Part shown: positions 55,322 through 63,416 of the stretch, piece by piece
How positions within the stretch are numbered: position 1 is the first letter of the stretch
How the letters are laid out: each line of letters begins with the position of its first letter
Translations under genes and position numbers: made by a program
The notes under the pieces: model-generated
Told to the model about the DNA's origin: nothing
Seen by the model: the letters and a program-made list of their open reading frames with translations, nothing else
Databases searched by the model: none
Assembly (NCBI GenBank): GCA_963784195.1
Contig: CAWARA010000031.1
Coordinates: 255,808 to 319,807, forward strand
Direction of reading: 5' to 3'
Source: CAVQAH01 sp963784195
GTDB lineage: Bacteria > Acidobacteriota > Vicinamibacteria > Vicinamibacterales > 2-12-FULL-66-21
Length of the DNA: 64,000 nt

Positions 55322-56762
55322 ATGAGATTTTGCGTTGCCGTCTTCGCGCTCGTTTTATCGGGCATGCCCTCCACCGGTCACTCGCAGGCGTCTTCCGATG
55401 CAAAGAAAGACGCCGTCACGCGCGTGGAGAAGCAGCGCGCCGATCTCGTCGGCCTGAGCGAGCGCGTCTGGGAGCTGGCGGAGACGGCGCTCAACGAGGA
55501 GCAGTCGGCGAAGCTGTTGGCCGACTACGCCGAGCAACGGGGATTCGCGGTCCAGCGCGGCGTCGCAGGCCTGCCAACCGCCTTCGTCGCGAGCTACGGA
55601 CAGGGTCGTCCGGTGATCGCCATCATGGGCGAATACGACGCGCTGCCCGGCATCTCGCAGAAGGCGTCTGCCGTGAAGGCAGCCGTTCCAGGAAGGAGCA
55701 GGCGGACACGGCTGCGGGCACAACCTGTTCGGCGCCGCCAGCATGGGGGCCGCCGTCGCGATCAAAGAGTTGCTCGCGGCCGGCACGCTGAAAGGCACCG
55801 TCCGGTTTCTCGGCACCCCGGCCGAGGAGTCCATCGGCGGCAAGATCTACATGATTCGCGAGGGCATCTTCAAGGACGTGGACGCGGTGCTCGTCTGGCA
55901 TCCTGGGGACGAAACGAAGGTGGACTACGAGGGCGCGCAGGCCAACCTGCAATTCTTCGTGGAGTTCAAGGGGCGCACCGCGCACGCCGCCGCGGATCCG
56001 TGGAACGGCCGCAGCGCTGCGGACGCGATCGAGGCGTTCACCCACGGTCTCAACCTGCTCCGCGAGCACGTGAAGCCGACCGTGCGCATCCACTACACGG
56101 TGCAGCGGGCCGGCGACGTCCCGAACGTCATCCCCGACTACGCCCGTATCCTCACGTGGGTCCGCGACTCGAAGCGGGCCGGCGTCGACGAAGTGTTCGC
56201 CCGCGTCCAGGAGATCGCCCGCGGCGCGGCGCTCGTCGCGGGCGTCGAGCATTCGCTCACCATCCAGACCGGCTACAGCGACATGAACATCCTCGAGTCC
56301 GGCCTCAAGCTCCTGCACGCCAACCTGACCTGGCTGGGCGAACCCGACTACACGGCCGAGGAGCAGGCGTTCGCGCGCGCGCTCCAGAAAGTCACGGGCA
56401 AGGAAGAGAAGGGTATGGTCGCCACGCTGGTGCCGTTCAAGCCGATCGCGGCAGACCCACCCGGCGGCTCGACCGACGTTGGCGACGTCAGTTGGGTCGT
56501 GCCGACACTCCACTTCTCGGTCGCCACCGCACCGAAGGGCGTCCCATGGCATGCCTGGCCGGTCGTCGCCAGCAGCCGCATGTCGATCGGCCAGAAGGGC
56601 ATGATGCTCGCGGCGAGCGCGCTGGCCGCCACCGCCGTCGATCTGTTCTCGGACGCCTCGGCGCTGGACGGCATCCGCAAGGAATGGCAGCAGAAGACCA
56701 AGGGCATGACCTATCGCTGGCTCGTGCCCGACGGGCCGCCGAAAACCTGGCCGAGCCGCTGA
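55322..56762 (+). CDS. Exported M20-family amidohydrolase (AbgB-like); one frameshift
   Basis: About 479 aa. ATG 55322 begins a signal peptide (RFCVAVFALVLSGMPSTGHSQA). The M20D/amidase pattern follows: VIAIMGEYDALPGISQ, then after a break near 55690 GGHGCGHNLFGAASMGAA (metal-binding CGHN), GTPAEESIGGKIYMI (Glu-Glu catalytic pair), VDAVLVWHPGD, the dimerisation-domain marker GRTAHAAADPWNGRSAADA and a late STDVGDVSWVVPT. It is close to AbgB, which cleaves p-aminobenzoyl-glutamate, and to related deacylases. Being exported, it probably acts in the periplasm. The substrate is not fixed. Confidence 0.88.
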
Positions 56763-56819
56763 GCGGACACAATTGACCTCCGGTCCGCGAAGGTCTTGCC
56801 CCGATCGATCGCGCGGATG

Positions 56820-57788
56820 TCACGGGACGAGGATTGTCTTTCCCGTCGTGTGCCGTCCTTCCAGTGCGCGATGCGCCGCCGCGGCATCTTTCAGCGGGAA
56901 CGTCTGGCCAATGCGCACCCGCAATTTGCCGGAGCGAACCCAGTCCAGAACCTCGTGTGCACGTGCAAGCAGCTCGTCACGCGTCGCGACGTAATTAACG
57001 AGCGTCGGGCGAGTGAGGAAGAGCGAGCCTTTGCGACTGAGGATTTGCGGGTCGAGCGATGGCACCGGGCCGCTCGAGGCGCCATAGAGCACCAGCAGGC
57101 CACGAATCGCGAGGCAATCGAGGCTCTTGTCGAAGGTCGTCTTACCCACCGAATCGTAGACTACCTGCACGCCCCGGCCATTCGTCAGCCGCTTCACTTC
57201 CGCGAGGAAGTCCTGCTCGGTGTAGAGAATGACGTCGCGCGCTCCAGCTTCACGGGCGAGCTCCGCCTTGTCCGCGGTCGATGTGGTGCCGATCACCGTC
57301 GCGCCGATGCGTGAGGCGATCTGGCAGAGCAGGAGGCCAACGCCACCGGCTGCCGCGTGCACGAGACACGAATCGCCTCGCGTGAGTTTGTACGTGGAGG
57401 TTGCCAGATAGTGCGCCGTGAGGCCTTGGAGCATCACCGCCGCCGCTGTCCTGATGTCGACGCCGTCGGGTAGTACGACGAGGCGATCGGCCTGCACCGT
57501 CGTGAACTCGGCATACGCGCCATTGAGCGATTCCGACACGACACGGTCGCCGACCTTCACGAGCGTGACGCCTTTTCCAATCGCCGTCACAATGCCTGCG
57601 CCTTCGCGTCCCGGTACAAATGGGACAGCGAGTGGGTACAGCCCCGTTCGCTGGTACACCTCGATGTAGTTGACGCCAATCGCCTCGAGTTTGACGACGG
57701 CTTCACCTGGGCCGGCTACCGGTTCGGGCATCTCCTCGAGTTGGAGGACGTCAGGCCCGCCGGTCTGGTGGACACGTATCGCGTTCAT
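56820..57788 (-). CDS. NADPH:quinone oxidoreductase (zeta-crystallin-like MDR)
   Basis: 322-aa zinc-free medium-chain dehydrogenase/reductase. VNYIEVYQRTGLYPLAVPFVPGREGAGIVTAIGKGV is the QOR signature. VHAAAGGVGLLLCQIASRIGATVIGTTST holds the AAGGVG nucleotide motif, and Lys-containing TADKAELAREAGA suggests NADP preference. VVYDSVGKTTFDKSLDCLA follows. The length equals that of E. coli QorA (327 aa). It reduces quinones or enones in the cytoplasm. Convergent with the amidohydrolase gene. ATG 57788 is the clear start. Confidence 0.92.
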   Translation of the reverse strand: MNAIRVHQTGGPDVLQLEEMPEPVAGPGEAVVKLEAIGVNYIEVYQRTGLYPLAVPFVPGREGAGIVTAIGKGVTLVKVGDRVVSESLNGAYAEFTTVQADRLVVLPDGVDIRTAAAVMLQGLTAHYLATSTYKLTRGDSCLVHAAAGGVGLLLCQIASRIGATVIGTTSTADKAELAREAGARDVILYTEQDFLAEVKRLTNGRGVQVVYDSVGKTTFDKSLDCLAIRGLLVLYGASSGPVPSLDPQILSRKGSLFLTRPTLVNYVATRDELLARAHEVLDWVRSGKLRVRIGQTFPLKDAAAAHRALEGRHTTGKTILVP

Positions 57789-57840
57789 GGGTCGTCAACC
57801 TCGAGGACTACAACCGCAGCCGTTCAACTCTACCATTCTG

Positions 57841-57900
57841 CACATGGCCCGTCGCACATGGCCCGTCGCACAAGCACGTCGCACGTGGCACGTGCCCTGG
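57841..57900. repeat. CGTCGCAC repeat tract
   Basis: Successive variants of GGCCCGTCGCACA and GCACGTCGCAC, ending in the palindrome GGCACGTGCC, fill the gap between the YbaK-like gene and the oxidoreductase gene. Same style of low-complexity intergenic tract as at 17.9 and 38.0 kb. Confidence 0.6.
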
Positions 57901-57919
57901 ATGTGCGTCACGGTCAGGA

Positions 57920-58414
57920 TCAGCTGGGTTGCTGCGCGATGTGTTCGACGCGCGGCACCGCTACACGCCTGTAGTCCTCGGTCTTAAGCGCGACCGATCG
58001 ATCCAGACATCCGGCGTTGAAGAACAACTCGGGTGCTGCGAGGAGCGACGGATCCACGATCAGTTCGAGCCGCTCGTCGAAGGCAAAGGGGAGAACGGTT
58101 CCGACCACCGATCCGGCAAGCTCCTCGGCCACGTTCGGAGAGGCAAATGCCGCATAGGTGCCGCCAAGGACTTTCTTGACCTGGGCGAGGTCCACCCTGG
58201 ACCCGCCTGGGACGACCGCCAGGACATATCTGGTCGTCTTCTTGCCGACCTTGACCATCACGATTATGCACTTCGCGGCATGATCGATCGGATTACCACG
58301 CATGGCACTGACGATGTCCGTGCGGCCTTCCGCCGCGTGCGTGAGCACCCGGTATGCAGCCTGATGACCGTCCAATAGCGCGATCAGTTCGTCATACCGG
58401 CTCGCCGCGCTCAT
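57920..58414 (-). CDS. YbaK/ProX-family aminoacyl-tRNA deacylase-like protein
   Basis: 164 aa. The YbaK/EbsC fold is indicated by AAKCIIVMVKVGKKTTRYVLAVVPGGSRVDL (with the conserved Lys and Gly-Gly), TYAAFASPNVAEELAGSVVGTVLPFAF and the C-terminal ELFFNAGCLDRSVAL. Members hydrolyse mischarged tRNA such as Cys- or Ala-tRNA-Pro in trans. The version here lies closer to the free-standing hypothetical group than to E. coli YbaK, so the exact tRNA is uncertain. Met at 58414 is preferred; an extra 12 residues would be added from 58450. Together with dtd it gives two trans-editing proteins in the window. Confidence 0.8.
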   Translation of the reverse strand: MSAASRYDELIALLDGHQAAYRVLTHAAEGRTDIVSAMRGNPIDHAAKCIIVMVKVGKKTTRYVLAVVPGGSRVDLAQVKKVLGGTYAAFASPNVAEELAGSVVGTVLPFAFDERLELIVDPSLLAAPELFFNAGCLDRSVALKTEDYRRVAVPRVEHIAQQPS

Positions 58415-58559
58415 CGTGCACCCCGTTTGAGATCTTTGTGATGCGCCCATCGCCCACGAGCGCGCCTGTTTATCCGCGCCAAGCTACCTGATGCTGACCG
58501 GGCCGCACCCCTTGAAGGGTATCCTTCGAGAGTCGCCCCCGCCAGGTACACCTCGAGCG

Positions 58560-58771
58560 TCGCGTCGTCGCGATCGTTCCCAGGCGGCGCGTGGCGTGCG
58601 CGTGATCACGGTCGCAACGGGATCACGGGCTCGGGGAAACGATCACGACGGCCACGACGATCACGACGAATGTGAACATTTTCTGAATGCCACAGGCCGA
58701 GAAGCCAACAATACTTCCGTCGCGACCATCGCGTCGTCGTGATCGTCCCAAGCGGCGTGTGGCGTTCGCTC
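58560..58771. repeat. Pair of 43-bp direct repeats
   Basis: 58560-58602 and 58729-58771 align without gaps with about 36 of 43 matches (both start TCGCGTCGTCG). The second copy ends at the boundary of the decayed kinase fragment, so the repeats may be duplicated pieces of the same old gene. The rest of the 58415-58767 interval has GATCACGACG-type short repeats and no gene. Confidence 0.6.
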
Positions 58772-58920
58772 AATGCTGTAACCCAAGCCGGCCTCAGGGT
58801 TGGTGATGGTCTCGCCCGGTAACGGGAGTTGCCTCGCTTTGCGGGCGGGATGTGAAACGACCTCGTGGTGCGAGTGGTGGCTTCCGAAGTACGTGACGGA
58901 ACACGAGTGCGACCCGGCAT
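58768..58920 (-). pseudogene. Decayed N-terminal fragment of a kinase-BRCT paralog
   Basis: Reading from 58920, MPGRTRVPSRTSEATTRTTR matches the first 20 residues of the 55102-53909 kinase with one change. After a frameshift near 58835 the match continues as QLPLPGETITNPEAGLGYSIER (kinase: QLLLHGETIFSPETGLGYTIDR). Homology stops where the ATP loop should begin. The 20-nt leader is also kept (58929-58948). Many differences between the two copies are synonymous, so both were once under protein-level selection. From 58949 to 59280 I see no gene, only a 9-bp hairpin (59228-59256). Confidence 0.75.
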
Positions 58921-59227
58921 GGGCTAACGGTCCGATCAGCTTGACTGACCCCCCACGCCATCGTCCATCCGGCGTGTGATGTTGATCTGCAGTTGACGCC
59001 GCGCAGGGGTTCAGCTCCGACCGTTCCACGCGCCACCGTTGGCCGGTCGAGCAAAGTCGAATTCCTTCTTCAACTTGTAACGGCACCCCGCCAGCTGTTG
59101 CACGCGGCAGCCCCCTTGCCTTGTGTGCCGGCGTCCCCCTGACCGCGACTCTCATCAACGTGGCTCGGCCTCCTCACTTGTGTGGGGCGGGGTTCAGGGG
59201 GACGTCGATTTCATCCGCGACCGCACA

Positions 59228-59256
59228 GCCGCTCGCTCGATCTGCGGGCGAGCGGC
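59228..59256 (+). promoter_or_regulatory. Leader hairpin before the ComEA-like gene
   Basis: GCCGCTCGC (59228-59236) and GCGAGCGGC (59248-59256) form a perfect 9-bp stem with an 11-nt loop, 24 nt before ATG 59281 and just upstream of the AGGAGGGGAG ribosome-binding site. It might affect translation or end an upstream transcript. Confidence 0.4.
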
Positions 59257-59280
59257 GGCTCGCAAGACAGGAGGGGAGAG

Positions 59281-59613
59281 ATGCGTCGATTGTTTGTCAT
59301 GTTTGCCATGGCGTTCGTTCTGGCGGTGCTCGTCGCGATGCCGCCGGCGGTCGCGGCGCAGGAAAAGGCGTCGAAGCCCAGGGAATCGTCAGCCGCCGCG
59401 GGTCCGCTCAACCTGAACACGGCGACGGCCGCGCAGCTCGAGAAGCTGCCGGGCATCGGCGCCCGCACCGCACAACTGATCGTCGAGCACCGGCAGAAGA
59501 ACGGCGGCTTCAAGAAGGTCGAAGAGCTGATGAACATCAAAGGCATCGGCGAGAAGGCCTTCCTGAAACTCAAGCCGATGGTCACCGTCGCGGCTGAAAA
59601 GACCGAGCGCTGA
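59281..59613 (+). CDS. ComEA-like exported helix-hairpin-helix protein
   Basis: 110 aa. A signal peptide (MRRLFVMFAMAFVLAVLVAMPPAVAAQ) precedes a short Lys/Ser linker and a ComEA-type double helix-hairpin-helix domain: LNLNTATAAQLEKLPGIGARTAQLIVEH and FKKVEELMNIKGIGEKAFLKLKP. Such proteins bind double-stranded DNA nonspecifically in the periplasm and help pull DNA in during transformation. Strong AGGAGG site before ATG 59281. No other competence gene is nearby. The next gene follows 78 nt later in the same direction. Confidence 0.88.
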   Translation: MRRLFVMFAMAFVLAVLVAMPPAVAAQEKASKPRESSAAAGPLNLNTATAAQLEKLPGIGARTAQLIVEHRQKNGGFKKVEELMNIKGIGEKAFLKLKPMVTVAAEKTER

Positions 59614-59691
59614 CCCGGCAGCCTTCCGAGAGGGGCGCGCGGCCAACCGCCGCGCGCTCGCCAATCACAACGTTCTCAATGTGGAGGAGAC

Positions 59692-60595
59692 ATGCACGAC
59701 AACTCACGAAGAGTGTGGGTGCGGAGGCAGACGATGACGCTGGTGTCGGCAATCCTGTCGGCGTCGCTCCTGGCCTCGGCCTCCGGCTCGCCGCCTGAGG
59801 CGCAAAAGCAGGACACGCAACCCAAACAGCCAGGACCCGCAGAGACATTCGAGTCGGTGTCTGCCGACGTCACAGTCAGCCAGGGGCTGGTCAGCCAGGC
59901 TGGCACGCAGGTTGGTGCTCCTGTCCCACCCGCCCGCTATCGATGGCAGCGCCAGAAGAACGGCCGGCACTGGAAGACGACGATGACGATGATGTCGAGC
60001 GTTAGGCCTGCGTTGCGCTTGCTGAGCGGCGCAACGAAGGAGATCGCTCCGGCAATCGTCCGCATCGAAGACGACGGCGACGGAACGGCGCCACGTTTTT
60101 ACGACGATCGCGGCCGCGAGGTGCAGCCGCCGCAGGCTGCCGACGTCGCACGTTCGCGCAACGCCCTCGCCGGAGAATCGCTGGCGCTTCCGGCCGTGAC
60201 GAACCGGCCGCCGGGTAGCCAACCACGAAGCATCGACGAAGGGTGGATCCGTTCTCTGGGTGTAATGCGCAGTGAGGCCAAGACCCGCCGCGACGAGGTG
60301 CTCCGCAAGTTTGGCCCCGCCCTCGGCAAGTTGCGAGGAATGGACCGTTTTCTCATGGCGGTTGAGGACGGTTCGGTCGAGGTCCTGATCGATCCAGACA
60401 TCAACGTCATTCGCGAGTGGAACCTCGTCAGGAAAGGAGAACTCGAGGCCCGGGGTTCGTCTGTGTACGACGCTCGCGTCCGGCGACATGCTCGTGCGGC
60501 GCAAGTCAAAGGTGGAGCGCCTGTTGCCGAACGGCGGCGGCAACCGGATGTCGACCGAGGTCGACCTCGCAAATGTCCGGTTCGAATCGAGGTGA
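59692..60595 (+). CDS. Exported protein of unknown function; one frameshift
   Basis: About 300 aa. GGAGGAG precedes ATG 59692. A signal peptide (MTLVSAILSASLLASASGSPP, possibly with a twin-Arg before it: RRVWVRRQ) leads to a Gln/Pro linker, a basic Trp/Lys stretch (YRWQRQKNGRHWK) and a C-terminal part with two predicted helices (EAKTRRDEVLRKFGPALGKLRGMDRFLMA). The frame breaks near 60470; the corrected end is SGDMLVRRKSKVERLLP and the stop TGA 60593-60595, only 3 nt before the lipase-lectin gene. No domain recognised. The tight spacing implies a functional tie with the downstream exported lipase. Confidence 0.65.
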
Positions 60596-60598
60596 CCT

Positions 60599-62194
60599 GT
60601 GCAGCGACTTGTCATTCGACTCACGGCGTCAGTCCTCGCGTTCGTGATCTCCATGGGCACCGCGGCCGCCCAGGAGCAACCGGTCGTGTTTCTCCACGGC
60701 GTTCGTTCCGGGCCTGAGACGTGGGAGGCCGCGGCGAACAGATTGCGCCAGCGCGCGATGATCGAGCCCCACAGGCCCGAGACGAACTGGCGGAACTCGA
60801 TGGAGTCCCAGGCCGACCAGATCGATCGTCAGGTTGGCCACCTTCCAGGCTCGACGATCGCCGTCGGTCACAGCGCCGGCGGCATCGTCGCGCGCGAGTG
60901 GAGCCGCAGACACGGTCTCGACGGGCTGGTGACAGTGGGAAGTCCGAACCTCGGGGCGCCGATCGCCAACCACATTCACGAGTGGCTCGGATACAACTCG
61001 GATCTGTTCTGGGTCATGGGCACCGTGTTTTCGAGGTTTGCCGACCTTGAATACGACCGATGGTGGTGGGTGATGACGGCAGTCGAAGCCTCGCTCAACT
61101 GGGGGAACCTGCTCTCACAACTCGGCATCTTCCACATGGTGGTGACGCTCAGCCTTGACTGGGGATATCCGTTCGTCCACCAGCTCTATGTCGGTTCGCC
61201 TTATCTCGATCATGTTCTGAACAGCGGAGGCAATCTCGCGCGCGAGGCCGCCGAAATCCCCACCCGCGTGGCCATCGTGAACACGATGTCCGAATTCTGG
61301 CGCGCGGGCTTCTGGCGGTTGATTGACGCGGATCCGCAGTTGTCCCTCATCACGGACGCTGCGGCCGCCGCTTTGAGCTATTGGGGATTCGAGACGTACT
61401 GGAATGCCGATCCGCTCGATTTCGAGGCGCAGAACTTCGCGTTTGCCTTGTGGGACGCCGCCTGGTGGCTGTGGCAGTTCGATGAGTTCTGGTGCCGGGC
61501 GACATCCGACGAGATCCCACTCTGGTACGCGCACTGCTGGGAGAACGATGGCTTCGTGGCGACGCGTACGCAGTTTCTGCCAGGTGCGGTGATTTTTCGA
61601 ACCCTCGATGGACCTGTCCACACCGGCGAGACGGAATACTTCGACGATCAGATTTACGAGGCGATGACTCGCTTCATGCACGTGTCCGAGCGGGGAGCCG
61701 GCGCCCCGCCGCCGCCAGCGCCCGAACCGCCATCTTCACCTCCAGCGCCTCCTCCTCCAGGCGGCCCTCCGTCGCCGACGAGCGAACAGTGTGGAGACGG
61801 TATCGACAACGACGGAGACGGTCAGGTTGACGAAGGCTGTGGATCCCCTGGCACACCCACGATGTGGCCGGGTCAGTGGCTGGCGGTGAATTGGTGGGTG
61901 GAGTCGCCGAATCAACGGTTCTATCTTGCCTACCAGTCGGACGGGAACCTCGTTCTGTATCGATCGGACGGCTTTCCTATCTGGGCAACGATGACAAATG
62001 GCACTGAGCCCGGGTACGTCGCGATGCAAGACGACGGGAACTTCGTGATTTATGACGGGTGGGGAGTACCCATCTGGCACACGAACACGTGGGGTAATCC
62101 TGGCGCGTACCTGTCGATTCACAACGACGGCAACATGGCGATCTACTCGGCGGGTGGACATCTGCTGTGGCAAACGGGCTCGGGTGGCCACTAG
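60599..62194 (+). CDS. Secreted lipase-like alpha/beta hydrolase with metal-binding motif and B-lectin domain
   Basis: 531 aa, exported (VIRLTASVLAFVISMGTAAAQEQ). Residues about 27-350 are an alpha/beta hydrolase: VVFLHGVRSGPETWEA (oxyanion strand), GHSAGG (nucleophile Ser, about residue 98), VTVGSPNLGAP as in triacylglycerol lipases/PGAP1-like enzymes, and a possible acid and His near LDGPVHTGE. A Pro-rich hinge (365-390) leads to CGDGIDNDGDGQVDEGC, a MopE-type metal-binding motif (PF11617-like), then a bulb-type lectin domain (about 420-528) with three mannose-site motifs: YQSDGNLVLY, MQDDGNFVIY and IHNDGNMAIY. The chimera should bind mannose-type glycans and cleave an ester. It starts at GTG 60599. 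Confidence 0.88.
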   Translation: MQRLVIRLTASVLAFVISMGTAAAQEQPVVFLHGVRSGPETWEAAANRLRQRAMIEPHRPETNWRNSMESQADQIDRQVGHLPGSTIAVGHSAGGIVAREWSRRHGLDGLVTVGSPNLGAPIANHIHEWLGYNSDLFWVMGTVFSRFADLEYDRWWWVMTAVEASLNWGNLLSQLGIFHMVVTLSLDWGYPFVHQLYVGSPYLDHVLNSGGNLAREAAEIPTRVAIVNTMSEFWRAGFWRLIDADPQLSLITDAAAAALSYWGFETYWNADPLDFEAQNFAFALWDAAWWLWQFDEFWCRATSDEIPLWYAHCWENDGFVATRTQFLPGAVIFRTLDGPVHTGETEYFDDQIYEAMTRFMHVSERGAGAPPPPAPEPPSSPPAPPPPGGPPSPTSEQCGDGIDNDGDGQVDEGCGSPGTPTMWPGQWLAVNWWVESPNQRFYLAYQSDGNLVLYRSDGFPIWATMTNGTEPGYVAMQDDGNFVIYDGWGVPIWHTNTWGNPGAYLSIHNDGNMAIYSAGGHLLWQTGSGGH

Positions 62195-62234
62195 CCCTGT
62201 CCGGTTTGAAAACTGAACGCTGGAAGTAACTCCG

Positions 62235-63394
62235 ATGATGCGAGCGGTATTGAGGATGACAGTCGTCCTGGGAATTCTGGCCTCGGCCGGTCATCCCCAG
62301 ACCGCTCGCCATCGCTCGACGGTGGGGGTTCGTCCGCTCCGGTCTGGGTCGTCGCTGGGCAGGGTCGCGGCACGCCTGCAATAAATAAGACGACGGCGTA
62401 TTTCATGTCGAAGCGGCATGAGGTGCTTGCAATAGATATCCGAACGGGGAGGGTGATCTGGCGGGCGACCACCGGCGAGCCAGGCGATCAGACCATGGGT
62501 TCCGACGTTGTTCTGTCGAATGGCGCGCTGCTCGTGGGCGACTACAACGTCGTGGCGTTCGATGCGAGGAGCGGACGCATCCGCTGGAGGTTCGTTCCGG
62601 AGAGCGGATACGGACCGGGCATCTTCCTCGGTTCGTCCGTGAAGGACGGTCTCTCGTTTGCCGGTTCGCCGGCGGCAACGATATATGCGATTGAGGTTGA
62701 GAGTGGTCGGGCGCGATGGTCAACGAGGATTGATTCAGGAGCGAAGGTCACTGTGCACCAGCCGCACATCTGCCGGGAACTGGTGGTTGCCGGCTACACG
62801 CGTTTCGCTGAATCGCCGACGGGTGGAATCGTGGCGCTCGACCACTCGAAGGGGACGCTGCGCTGGCGAACCGAGTTTCCGCACCGCAAAGCGCATTCCT
62901 CGTCGTACGCGGGCGGTCCCGTGTGTTTCGGCGATACGGTTGCCGCTGCGGGCGGCGATGGGACGATTCATGGATTGAACGTCGCGACGGGGTCCATCAA
63001 GTGGACGTTGCCGCGAGCGAGCAGCCGGGGGGAAGCAACGATGCGAATGACGCGCCTGACTACCGCCGGCTGGTCCACGCGAATGGCCGGCTGATAGCCG
63101 GGTCGCTCACAGGGCGGGTTGTGGCCTACGACGTCAAGTCAGCCACGGCGTTGTGGACATCCTCACCGTCTGAAGGCGGTTCCGTTGCGTTGCGACTGGG
63201 GGTCGATCGAGACACCGTGGACGCGCCTCACATGAACGGGCTTCTGACTGCGCTCGACGCAAGCGATGGTCGCGAGCGATGGAGAACGAAGAGCGACACC
63301 GGTTTCAGCTGGCCTCCCGCATTCTCCAAGGACCGTAACGTTGTCTGCGTCGTCTGCCTCCGGTTTCCAGGCATTCGATCGTCCGCGCCGGTGA
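62235..63394 (+). CDS. Exported PQQ-like beta-propeller repeat protein; three frameshifts
   Basis: About 386 aa. ATG 62235 gives a signal peptide (RAVLRMTVVLGILASAGHPQT). After a break near 62320 the frame continues as SSAPVWVVAGQGRG. The body has repeated blades of the form VLAIDIRTGRVIWRATTG, VVAFDARSGRIRWRF, IYAIEVESGRARWST and IVALDHSKGTLRWRT, typical of PQQ/BamB-like propellers without obvious cofactor-binding residues. Further breaks near 63025 and 63340 lead to TALDASDGRERWRTKS and GFQAFDRPRR, then the stop at 63394. A scaffold or sensor role is more likely than an enzyme, but this is a guess. Confidence 0.78.
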
Positions 63395-63416
63395 AAACGT
63401 TACGAGGGCTACCGCT

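Noticed and set aside
55123..55374. Small minus-strand gene of 83 codons upstream of the amidohydrolase
   Set aside because: It overlaps the amidohydrolase start on the other strand, has no ribosome-binding site and no recognisable sequence.
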